A stretch of 64,000 nt of DNA from Pelagomonas calceolata (taxonomy: Eukaryota > Sar > Pelagophyceae > Pelagomonadales > Pelagomonadaceae). Location: positions 310,001 to 374,000 of the forward strand of contig CAKKNE010000003.1 of assembly GCA_918797485.1 (NCBI GenBank). Reading direction: 5' to 3'. This document shows positions 15,869 to 23,289 of this stretch, piece after piece. Both the position numbers and the translations under genes were made by a program. Under the pieces are notes generated by a model that searched no databases, was not told the origin of the DNA, and was given only the letters and a program-made list of their open reading frames with translations. The first letter of the stretch is position 1, and every line of letters starts with the position of its first letter.

Positions 15869-17419
15869 TTACCCCATGAACAGCCCGTTCACCGCCGCGA
15901 ACTGCCGCAAACTACAATAGCACGCGAGGAAGATCCCGATCGCCGGCGTCCAGTACAGCGTCCGCTCCGTGCTCCCTTCGAACAGCGCCTCGACGCCGCC
16001 GTCGGCGATGACTTGCCGACCTAAGGATAAGACGTTCATGCCCTCCAATTCACCGGACTCGTCCGTGATGATCCGCGTCGTGAGTACATCCGTCGGTGTC
16101 GTCAGATACGCCCCGATCAACCCACCGAGCCCCCCTAACAACGCCTCGGACTGCAACGTGTTCACGTCAAAGACGATGTCGGGCGACTGGAGGATGAAGC
16201 TCTTGACCCCTTCGAAGATGGCTATTTGTATTGCGCCCATAGGGACGTCTCTAAACAACGACGACGTCCACGCGAAGACGACGGAGTCTCGTCGCTTGCT
16301 ATCGGTCGCGAGCTGTTTAGCTGCGTCGCCGAAGTCCTCCGCAATACCCGACTGCGTCATCGTTTTTAGCGCTTCGGCAGGGGCCCTGATAATACTCCCG
16401 CAGAACTCTCCCACACCACCCGCCACCAAGTAGACCACAAGGGCCTTATCCGCGAACAACGGCGTCTGTAACAAGAAGGTTTTTACGACCTCGTAAACAC
16501 CTAGATACAATGCTGAGGAAGGCGCCTCCTTGACGATGTTGCCCGCCAATCCTCGGTACAATTCCTTGAGGTCTCCAAATGATGCTACTAGAGGTTGGGT
16601 ACTATTGGGCAATGGATCTAACGGCTTGGAGGGACCGCCTACTTGCCTCTTCGCCTCAGGGCCGGCAACATCCGCCGCCTTTGTGGCTTGCAGTCGCGTC
16701 TTGATCGTGTCGACGGGGTGCATGACACACGTACTGATACAAGACGCCAAAGCGGCAGCCGCGTACGAGACCCAGGCGGGCTGGGCATCCAACTTCCGCA
16801 AGATCGCCGCGCGCTTCTTCAGCTCGACCTCGATCTCGCGCTGCTGCTCCAACTGTTTCAACAACTCGTCCTTCGCGGACAGGATGTTCGCAATCGCTTC
16901 CTCGCGTTCGCGTTTCTCATTTTCAAATTTCTGCAACAGCTCTTTGGCCACTTCTGTTTTTTCTTGCGGCTTGAAGAGTTGCGTCAACGGTCGGTTGGCC
17001 TGGTCCGTGAGCTCCTGCGTGCGCTTGTTGAGCTCCTCGACGGAGCCCTCCAACTCTGACAGGATCTCGTCGACCACCTTTGGGCTGAAGGCGCCCTCGC
17101 GCTGTCTGATCTTTTTTGTGGTGAGTTTTTCTAGTTGGTCTAACGTGAGCGGTCGTGCGGGTGCAGGACTTGTGACGGCGGCAGAACTACTTCCAAACGT
17201 GGCTTTCGCGGCGGTCGGGGCGATTAATGAAAAAGCGGCAATGCCTTGCAGGGCTTTCCGTCTCGAGTAGTTGACGCAGCGCGGGTCGGCGGCGTCGTCC
17301 CTTGAAACGGCGACGCGCGTTTTGATACGCCGCGTCGCCTGGGGTGGTGTGAGTGCATAGGTGGTTGTTGCAGCACAGGTAATGATGCACGCCAGCGTGC
17401 GCCGCCGGCGCGCGGTCAT
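15869..17419 (-). CDS. Plastid-targeted mitochondrial-carrier-family protein with coiled coil
   Basis: 516 residues from the ATG at 17419. The N-terminus (TLACIITCAATTTYALTP) is a signal peptide, and the next 70 residues include a second hydrophobic stretch (ALQGIAAFSLIAPTAAKA). Residues about 130-200 form a charged coiled coil. Residues 210-505 are a mitochondrial-carrier domain with the signature P-x-D/E-x-x-K seen as PVDTIKTRL and PAEALKTM; the third is PTDVLTTRI, with Thr replacing the basic residue. The overall look is closest to S-adenosylmethionine carriers (SAMC), some of which sit in the plastid envelope. Substrate is inferred, not shown. The stop overlaps a strong donor-like GGTAAGTT, so the C-terminus may be annotated short. 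Confidence 0.78.
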   Translation of the reverse strand: MTARRRRTLACIITCAATTTYALTPPQATRRIKTRVAVSRDDAADPRCVNYSRRKALQGIAAFSLIAPTAAKATFGSSSAAVTSPAPARPLTLDQLEKLTTKKIRQREGAFSPKVVDEILSELEGSVEELNKRTQELTDQANRPLTQLFKPQEKTEVAKELLQKFENEKREREEAIANILSAKDELLKQLEQQREIEVELKKRAAILRKLDAQPAWVSYAAAALASCISTCVMHPVDTIKTRLQATKAADVAGPEAKRQVGGPSKPLDPLPNSTQPLVASFGDLKELYRGLAGNIVKEAPSSALYLGVYEVVKTFLLQTPLFADKALVVYLVAGGVGEFCGSIIRAPAEALKTMTQSGIAEDFGDAAKQLATDSKRRDSVVFAWTSSLFRDVPMGAIQIAIFEGVKSFILQSPDIVFDVNTLQSEALLGGLGGLIGAYLTTPTDVLTTRIITDESGELEGMNVLSLGRQVIADGGVEALFEGSTERTLYWTPAIGIFLACYCSLRQFAAVNGLFMG

Positions 17420-17829
17420 TTTGATGCAAAATGCAGCACTGCTGCGTGCTCTACCGCTTCTTGGGTGCTTTGTGTTGCTCAACCGCACGGCTTATCCTCG
17501 GCTTTGTCACTTTGTGCAGGCAGAGCTCGTGGCTCGAGTGCCAATGCAAAGACTCCGCCAGGCCACCGAGCGACCCCATTCTGACCGCTCTTACCTCTGC
17601 GGAGACGCATGGTTGCAAAACGTACTAGCTGGCTGCTCGTCCTGCGAAGCCAAGCCCAGGGCGTTGGCATTCGTCCCTGCGCGCCCTTACACACGCGCAA
17701 GCTGACCTGGTGGCTGCCCAAGGGGCGCACCAGTGCCGTGCGGCATCGGGGCAGCTTCGCAGCGCGTTTACCAGGCGCCTTGGGGCAGCAGTGCTTGAGC
17801 AGACCAGCTGTATCGGGCAGCAGGTTTTG

Positions 17830-19155
17830 ATGGCACAACACCAGCCGCCGCGCATCCACCGCGGCACGGTCTACGGCGCCAAGCATCAAAAGGGCATGAC
17901 GCTCCCGGCCATCTCGTCTCCAGTCCGAAACCCGACGCCCGAGCAGCGCACGGCCCGCGTCGAACGCGAGAGGACCCCTCAACAGCATAGCACGTCGCGG
18001 GCCGACGCCCTGGCGCAGCTCGTCGTCCGTTTAACGGACGCCGCGCGGTATAGAATCGTGCGGAGTGAATGGAAGGGAGGCGCGTCGCCGCACTTTGATG
18101 GGTTGGCGCCGCGGCTCCAGGTGTGTATCTTGGGGGACTGGATCCAGGACGTTGTATCAAGGTTGCCCGACGCCGCGGCGCCGTCGGACTGCCAGGGCAT
18201 CGCGTTCTGGAAGGACGGCGCGTGCCACGCGGTCCTCAAGTTTTTACACACGTTGATCCACGAGGAAATACATGACGGCACAAACGAGTGGCGCCTGACG
18301 GCCGTCGCGCTCTACGAGGCTTCGACGAATGGCGCGCGCGCGCCGATCAACGCCTCGACGTCGACGGACACAAACGCGTGGCGCGTCTGCATCGATTGTG
18401 TGTTGACTGAGTTCTTGACGAATGCGGTCGTGAGAAGGGCTTTAGCGGGCGCGGACGACGCCCAGCGATCGATCGATGCATGTTCGTCGTCGAACGGCCA
18501 TTCGTATGTGATTGGCGTCGGTATTGAGCAAGATAGATTAATTCCGTTGCGGCCGTGGGCCGCGGACGATTTACGACGAGCCAACGCGTTAATAGCGTCC
18601 CTGGACTACGAGCACTCCGCCGATGCGGCTTTGTTCGAGGCCGTTATGTGGAGAAGCCAGGAGGACGAGGCGGAGCGCGTCACTCGCGTAAGAGCGGCGG
18701 TGAACTTGATGAGAGAGGCCGAGGCGTCGGCGCGCCACGCGACGGAGACGGCTTCCAGACTCGTGCAGACGGCCGAGGCGGCCCGACGGGCGCCGGGGCT
18801 CTCGAAGAAGGATTTGCAAAATATCTCTTCTCGACTCTCCTTCGCGCGGACGTCGTGCGGCGAGGCCGACGTCCTGTGGCGGGAGCAGTGCCGGCGGCTC
18901 TGCGACGGGTTGAGTTTATTATTAAGAGCGCACGTGCACCAGCGGCGGACGGGCTGGGTCGGCGCGTTGTTGGCTGGCGGCGCGTCGACGTCGGAAAGGT
19001 TGGAAACGTTCAAGGATTCTTGCGTATCGCGGCTGCACTGCACGGACGAGACCGTCGCGGCCTTCCCGGAGCTCGAGGACTACGTCTGCGCCGCGCACCC
19101 GCTCTGCGCGCCCGCGGGGCCGCTCTGGGAGTACCTCGCTTCCGTCTCTCGATGA
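17830..19155 (+). CDS. Conserved-looking protein of unknown function
   Basis: 441 residues from the ATG at 17830; the upstream open frame has no ATG. No family is recognised. Residues 55-280 look globular and mixed in secondary structure (LGDWIQDVVSRLPDAA, EWRLTAVALYEASTN, GHSYVIGVGIEQDRLIPLR). Residues about 285-345 form an Ala/Glu/Arg-rich helix (EAEASARHATETASRLVQTA), probably a coiled coil. There is no signal peptide, membrane segment or recognisable catalytic motif. Codon use matches the neighbours, and no intron is needed. Confidence 0.7.
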   Translation: MAQHQPPRIHRGTVYGAKHQKGMTLPAISSPVRNPTPEQRTARVERERTPQQHSTSRADALAQLVVRLTDAARYRIVRSEWKGGASPHFDGLAPRLQVCILGDWIQDVVSRLPDAAAPSDCQGIAFWKDGACHAVLKFLHTLIHEEIHDGTNEWRLTAVALYEASTNGARAPINASTSTDTNAWRVCIDCVLTEFLTNAVVRRALAGADDAQRSIDACSSSNGHSYVIGVGIEQDRLIPLRPWAADDLRRANALIASLDYEHSADAALFEAVMWRSQEDEAERVTRVRAAVNLMREAEASARHATETASRLVQTAEAARRAPGLSKKDLQNISSRLSFARTSCGEADVLWREQCRRLCDGLSLLLRAHVHQRRTGWVGALLAGGASTSERLETFKDSCVSRLHCTDETVAAFPELEDYVCAAHPLCAPAGPLWEYLASVSR

Positions 19156-19240
19156 TTTTTTGTTCGCTCGCTCGCTCTTTCGCCTTGTAACGACTCGTTC
19201 TCATATTGTTACGGTGCTAGAACTCGTACTTGAAAATTCA

Positions 19241-19262
19241 CTAGTACGTCTATTGATCTAGC
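19241..19262 (+). promoter_or_regulatory. Divergent copy of the CTAG...CTAGC promoter-like element
   Basis: It reads CTAGTACGTCTATTGATC then TAGC. It keeps the two CTAG boxes and the central GTCT but not the rest. It lies 135 bp upstream of the ATG at 19397. Confidence 0.3.
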
Positions 19263-19396
19263 TTTATTTTTTGCTCTGACTTTTGCACACGCTCCGTGAG
19301 GCACTGGTGCATCCACCGAGGTTGCAGCACGGGTGCAAATTGAGAGAGCTTTGACAGGACGAGTGTCACTGAGTCCACTCGCCTGCATCATTAGCA

Positions 19397-20476
19397 ATGG
19401 CAGCGATGCATCGCCTCGCTGCCCTCGCTGCTCTGGCCTGCACAGCGAGCGGCCTGACGCTCGACCGCCGAACACTGCTCCGCGGCAGCAGCGCCGCGCT
19501 GGCAGCGCCGTTGCTGCCGGCGCACGCCGCATCCATTCCGACCTGGGACCTCGGCGGCGGCGTCGCGATGCCGACCCTCGCGCTCAACACCGTCGGGCTG
19601 ACCGCGGAGGCGACGGAGCGGGCCGTCAAGTTGGCGGTCGACGCCGGCATCTCCCACGTAGACTTCCATCCGGGCATCGAGCGCGACGGCGTCGCGCGAG
19701 CGCTCAAAAGCCTGCCGCGAGACGCACTCTTTCTGACGACCAAGGTGCGGTCTCCCCAGAATAATCTGGCTTTGACGCCGGCCGACGCCGCGGACCTCGT
19801 CAAGCGGCAACTAGAGGAGGACCGTAAGATTCTGGGAGTCGAGAAGGTTGATATGTGGATGCTTCGGGAAACGCCTAATTGCGACATCATCCAGGCGCAA
19901 TGGCGCGTGCTAGAGGACGCGCAGCGTGCTGGCGTCGTCGGCGCCCTGGGCGTGGTGAACTACTGCGAGAAGCAGCTCGACTGCCTGCTTAACACTGCGA
20001 AAATTAAGCCAGCCCTCGATTATTACTGTTTGCACCCCGGCATGGGCCGGGATGCACACGGCCTCAGGTCCTACGCGGCCAAGCGAGGCGTCAAGACCTT
20101 TGCGTACGGTGCGATCGGCGAGCCGGGACCGTCTCGAGAGTTATTGGAGGGCGATGTGCTGCGGAGAATAGCAGCGAAGTACGGTGTTGGGCCGGCGCAA
20201 GTGGCAGTTCGGTGGAATCTCCAGAACGGCAACGCCGTAAGCGCCCGGCCAACGGCCGAGTTCGGACTCGGCGTCTCGGCATGCCGCGCGGACGGCTCGT
20301 GCGCAAGTGGCCTGCGGGACCGCGCCTTTGCCGTGGCGGGCTTTGCGCTGACGAAGCAGGAGATGCGCGAGATCGACGCTCTCACGGCGCCCGACGCCGT
20401 CCCGTGCCTTTTCTCGAAAGCATGCAATCCCGACCTAGGAACGGGGAACGCCGCGGACCCGCTGCGGAAGACCTAA
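19397..20476 (+). CDS. Aldo-keto reductase family protein with lumenal (Tat-type) targeting; active-site residues altered
   Basis: 359 residues. The N-terminus is a signal peptide (MHRLAALAALACTASG) followed by a twin-arginine signal (DRRTLLRG, a hydrophobic stretch, then PAHA), the layout of thylakoid-lumen proteins. The mature part has the aldo-keto reductase barrel: LAVDAGISHVDFHPG, ALFLTTKV, GALGVVNYCEKQLDCLL and VRWNLQNGNAVSARP. Of the catalytic tetrad Asp-Tyr-Lys-His, Asp (HVDF) and Lys (TTKV) are visible. The Tyr position lacks Tyr (HPGIERDG), and the His position reads MWMLRET. Reductase activity is therefore doubtful, and it may have a binding role. Family call is firm; the loss of activity is inferred. 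Confidence 0.8.
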   Translation: MAAMHRLAALAALACTASGLTLDRRTLLRGSSAALAAPLLPAHAASIPTWDLGGGVAMPTLALNTVGLTAEATERAVKLAVDAGISHVDFHPGIERDGVARALKSLPRDALFLTTKVRSPQNNLALTPADAADLVKRQLEEDRKILGVEKVDMWMLRETPNCDIIQAQWRVLEDAQRAGVVGALGVVNYCEKQLDCLLNTAKIKPALDYYCLHPGMGRDAHGLRSYAAKRGVKTFAYGAIGEPGPSRELLEGDVLRRIAAKYGVGPAQVAVRWNLQNGNAVSARPTAEFGLGVSACRADGSCASGLRDRAFAVAGFALTKQEMREIDALTAPDAVPCLFSKACNPDLGTGNAADPLRKT

Positions 20477-20492
20477 GAAGTTGTCTGTTAAC

Positions 20493-21618
20493 TCAGTCCC
20501 CCCGCCGCCGTCGCCGCCGGGACCGCTCGCGCGACCGCGACCGTTTTCGAGAAGGCTCTGGCGCCGGCGCGGGCGCCGCCGGCGCGCCGTACGGAGCGCC
20601 TGGGAAACCGCCTTGCGGAGGAAAGCTCGGCCGAGGAGGAAATGCAGGCGCGCCCGGCGGCCACGGTAAATTTTGAGGAGGAAAGTTCGGCGGGAAGCCG
20701 CGAGGTGGGAAGCCCTGGCCTGCGTCGTCGAGCGGTGAGGCCATCGACGCGACGTCGTCCCCGCGACCGCGTCGGCTCGATGGCGCGGAGGGTCCACGCC
20801 ATCGACGCGACGTCGTCCCCGCGACCGCGTCGGTTCGATGGCGCGGAGAAGGCGCCGGCACCGCCACGCCATCGACGCGACGCGAAGTTTTGGTTTTCGC
20901 GCAGGAAGAAACCGGGGAAGCCGCGCGGTGGGAAAGCGTTTGGTGGTGGCATGGGCCCGCCCGGCCCGCCCCAGGGCGGCCGAGGCCCACCCATGATCGG
21001 CATCGGTAAGGTGGGAGGTTGAGGAGGACCCTGCTTCAGTAATTCCGCGTGGCGCTCTCGTGCGGCCGCCTGTGCCATCGCCGCGCGCCGCTCCTGCAGC
21101 GACCTTCTCAGAATCAACTGCTGGTCGCGGTACTGGCGCCACGTGTCCTCGCCCATGCCGTAGTTGAAATAATCTGAAGGGTCCGCGTCGGGCCTTAGCC
21201 ATTCTTTGACCTCCAATTCATCAATATTCACGTCAAACGCCGCCAACCTAAAGCACTGGATCTCCCGCGCGGTCTTATCCATCGTTTCTTCACTCACACC
21301 ACCTAACGCTTCCTGCTTGGCCTTCTCGGCATCCAGCTCGACACCTTCACCGTCCCCTATGACGGCCTTGGCCCTCAAAGCTTCCCGTCGCGCTTCCACA
21401 ACTTCTGGGGCATCGGTCTCCTCCGTCTTCTCGCGGACCCAAACGTTGGAGCCGTCCTGGAAGGTCTTGACGCGCGACGCGAGTGCCCTGCCACTGATGC
21501 CTCCGGCCACGTTCGTGTTGCCGCTGTCGATAATAACGACGGGCGGGCCGCGCTTCTTGGGGGCTTCGGCATCTGCCTCGGGCTCCGGGGGCGGCGCGGC
21601 GACGGCTGCGGCGCTCAT
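20493..21618 (-). CDS. FIP1: FIP1-like polyadenylation factor
   Basis: Exons 20913-21618 and 20493-20719 give 310 residues from the ATG at 21618. Residues about 165-200 carry the Fip1 motif (EWLRPDADPSDYFNYGMGED, then TWRQYRDQQ), which binds poly(A) polymerase and the CPSF complex for mRNA 3'-end formation in the nucleus. The C-terminus is Pro/Gly-rich (repeated FPPRGFP) and ends in an RS/RD tail of alternating Arg and Ser/Glu, as in other FIP1 proteins. The intron lies inside the Pro-rich region; its removal restores FPG to QGFPPRGFP. A longer read-through frame also exists through the intron, so retention would alter only the tail. Confidence 0.87.
20720..20912 (-). mobile_element. FIP1 intron: introner-like, with internal tandem repeats
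   Basis: 193-nt intron with donor GTTTCTTC. The probable element starts 8 nt inside it with CTGCGCGAAAA and ends GACGACGCAG, giving short inverted ends. The two 8-base flanks differ, so a target duplication is no longer visible. The interior holds GCCATCGACGCGACG at 20740, 20798 and 20868, with spacings of 58 and 70. Between them lies the inverted form TCGATGGCG, so each unit can fold back on itself. Confidence 0.75.
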
Positions 21619-21833
21619 GGTTTGTTTGCCTTCGCGCACGTCTGCGCGCTTGTCTGCGCGCCGCGTCTCGCTGTCTGTTGTGTGCAGGGGGCGCGGAGTC
21701 GCTGATCCGCTGTCTCTACGGGCGATGTCGCTTGCGCTCCGTGTTTGCGCTGTTACTGGCGGTCTCTCGCGCTTTTTAGCGTGGTGCGGGCGCACCAATC
21801 GCAGCGGCGGCGGCGCTCGAGCTTGTGTGTAAT

Positions 21834-21856
21834 CTAGTGTGTTACCGTACGCTAGC
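21834..21856 (+). promoter_or_regulatory. CTAGTGTSTTAC...CGCTAGC promoter-like element
   Basis: It reads CTAGTGTGTTAC, then CGTA, then CGCTAGC. It lies 216 bp from the FIP1 ATG and 135 bp from the ATG at 21991, between divergent genes. Confidence 0.6.
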
Positions 21857-21990
21857 TTGCTTTGCCGGCCGTCGCAGCCTTTGGGCCCTTACAAGTGCTC
21901 TCGCACATAGCGGCAGCTCTTTACTAATTGCGTACTGCAAGCCGAGAACTCGTGCGGTGGCTGGAACGCATTCGTGCGGCAGGAGCAGCC

Positions 21991-22353
21991 ATGCGCTCGC
22001 GCCTCCTGCGACCACCTGCCGCCGGCACGGCATACGCCTCGTCGGACGACGACGACGCTGACGACGAGGCGGAGACCGGATCGCTGTTCACGAAATGGGC
22101 GCGGGAGATCATTACTTTGAACGTGTGGCTCGGCCCGTTCCGCGTCCCGCGCGCCGTGACCGTTTGCCTCGCATTGCTCACGGGCTGGCGCGGCGGCGTC
22201 GTCGGGCTCGCGGTGTTCGCTTTTGTGGTTGTGCTCTACGCGCTCTTCTCGGCGAGCAGCGGCGCCTACGCGCCAGAGGCTCGCCAGCGCGCGTTCGCGA
22301 AAGAACTGCGACGGGAGGCGCGCGAAAACCGCTGCGAACCGTGCGCCGCATGA
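21991..22353 (+). CDS. Small membrane protein, unknown family
   Basis: 120 residues from the first ATG of the frame. An acidic N-terminal segment (SSDDDDADDEAETGS) is followed by two hydrophobic segments close together, about 55-70 (VTVCLALLTGW) and 72-92 (GGVVGLAVFAFVVVLYALF). The basic tail is ERK-like and ends in Cys-Ala-Ala (RENRCEPCAA). This hairpin layout fits small ER or Golgi proteins such as PRA1 or reticulon types, but no family motif is seen. The 3' flank has the CGCCATCGCCGCGACG motif within 60 bp of the stop. Confidence 0.55.
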   Translation: MRSRLLRPPAAGTAYASSDDDDADDEAETGSLFTKWAREIITLNVWLGPFRVPRAVTVCLALLTGWRGGVVGLAVFAFVVVLYALFSASSGAYAPEARQRAFAKELRREARENRCEPCAA

Positions 22354-22466
22354 AGCGCCGCGGTGATGGCGTTGAAACGCCAGCACGCCATCGCCGCGAC
22401 GGTGCGTTTTGTAACACGAGAGGCGATGCGAGCGCCGCATAAGAATGTTTGTACTACAGATATTAC

Positions 22467-22934
22467 TCACAGCGTAAACGTCCCGAACGAGGGCCCCTCG
22501 TCCTCGCCGGCCTGCGGCACCTGCGAGTAGGAAGGCACGCCGCCGCCCGCGCGGTATTTGAGCGACACGAGCACGTAGAGGAATGCTGTCAATACCAACA
22601 TGCAGCCCGGCCACACTAATATGGAAGTGAAGCCGAACATCGCCGGCGTGCATGCTAAGTAGAGCGCCGCGCGGATCCAGCCGTGGTGGAAGCTCGTGTC
22701 CTCGATGAGGCGATCTTTTAATTTCAAACACGTGTACGAGTGGCAGTAGAGAGCCGGCAGCTCAATCACACCGACCAACAACCCGCAACACACGGTGTAA
22801 AACGCGGCGAAGGTCTGCCAGCCGCCTTCGTTCATGATCATGCCACCGAGTCCCACGGAGACACAAACTACTGTGGTTAATGCTCCCGATACTCCAGCGT
22901 AGCGGTCCCAGGGCGTGGACTGGAGGAGGTCCAT
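22467..22934 (-). CDS. Flower/TVP18-type (Cg6151-P family) four-helix membrane protein
   Basis: 155 residues from the ATG at 22934. Four hydrophobic segments are visible. The diagnostic middle, GLLVGVIELPALYC, is followed by an Arg-Ala-x-x-Tyr helix (IRAALYLACTPAMFGFTSIL) and CMLVLTAFLYVLVSLKY, as in the Cg6151-P family (Drosophila Flower, fungal TVP18). Members lie in Golgi or vesicle membranes; Flower has been linked to calcium-dependent vesicle recycling. The family call rests on the Ile-Glu-Leu-Pro and Arg-Ala-Leu-Tyr motifs. It shares a divergent promoter region with the TDP2-PNKP gene. Confidence 0.7.
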   Translation of the reverse strand: MDLLQSTPWDRYAGVSGALTTVVCVSVGLGGMIMNEGGWQTFAAFYTVCCGLLVGVIELPALYCHSYTCLKLKDRLIEDTSFHHGWIRAALYLACTPAMFGFTSILVWPGCMLVLTAFLYVLVSLKYRAGGGVPSYSQVPQAGEDEGPSFGTFTL

Positions 22935-23097
22935 GACTGCCCTGGAAATTGTGGCTGGCGCTAGACGTGCGTCGTTTGCCGGCCGCACGTGAAAGGGTAG
23001 GTGAGAGGTCTCTTTTAGGGTCCCGCTCGCGACGTCTACTGCCACAGCGTCGCCGTGCAAGGTAGCAACAGCTTGGTCCCGGCTTTTTGCTTGTGTG

Positions 23098-23119
23098 CTA
23101 GTGTCTTACGACCGCTAGC
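23098..23119 (+). promoter_or_regulatory. CTAGTGTCTTAC...CGCTAGC promoter-like element
   Basis: It reads CTAGTGTCTTAC, then GAC, then CGCTAGC. It is 164 bp from the ATG at 22934 and 171 bp from the ATG at 23290, almost exactly midway between divergent genes. Confidence 0.65.
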
Positions 23120-23289
23120 TCGAGCGCGAGCTGAAATTCAAAAGCACGCAGCCAACAGCTGGTCAGAGGACAAGCATAGACTGCCTGGGTCAGCATCGAT
23201 CGCGCTCTTTCAAAAGCACAAGCGTCGCCGCGTATAGCTAGGCCAAATCCACAGATTAGACACAGCCCCGCTGCCCTGCTCCAGCATCG

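Noticed and set aside
15850-15880. 18-nt GTAAGTTATTTCCTCTAG at the carrier gene stop as a mini-intron
   Set aside because: Too short to splice by the usual rules and unlike every other intron here in its acceptor. It was kept only as a note on the gene end.
20498-20910. Longer FIP1 reading frame through the intron as the true C-terminus
   Set aside because: The spliced form restores the repeated FPPRGFP pattern and the RS/RD tail. The intron has introner ends and tandem repeats.
22092-22440. Overlapping plus-strand frame beginning near 22095
   Set aside because: Arg-rich shadow of the small membrane protein; no start context or domain.
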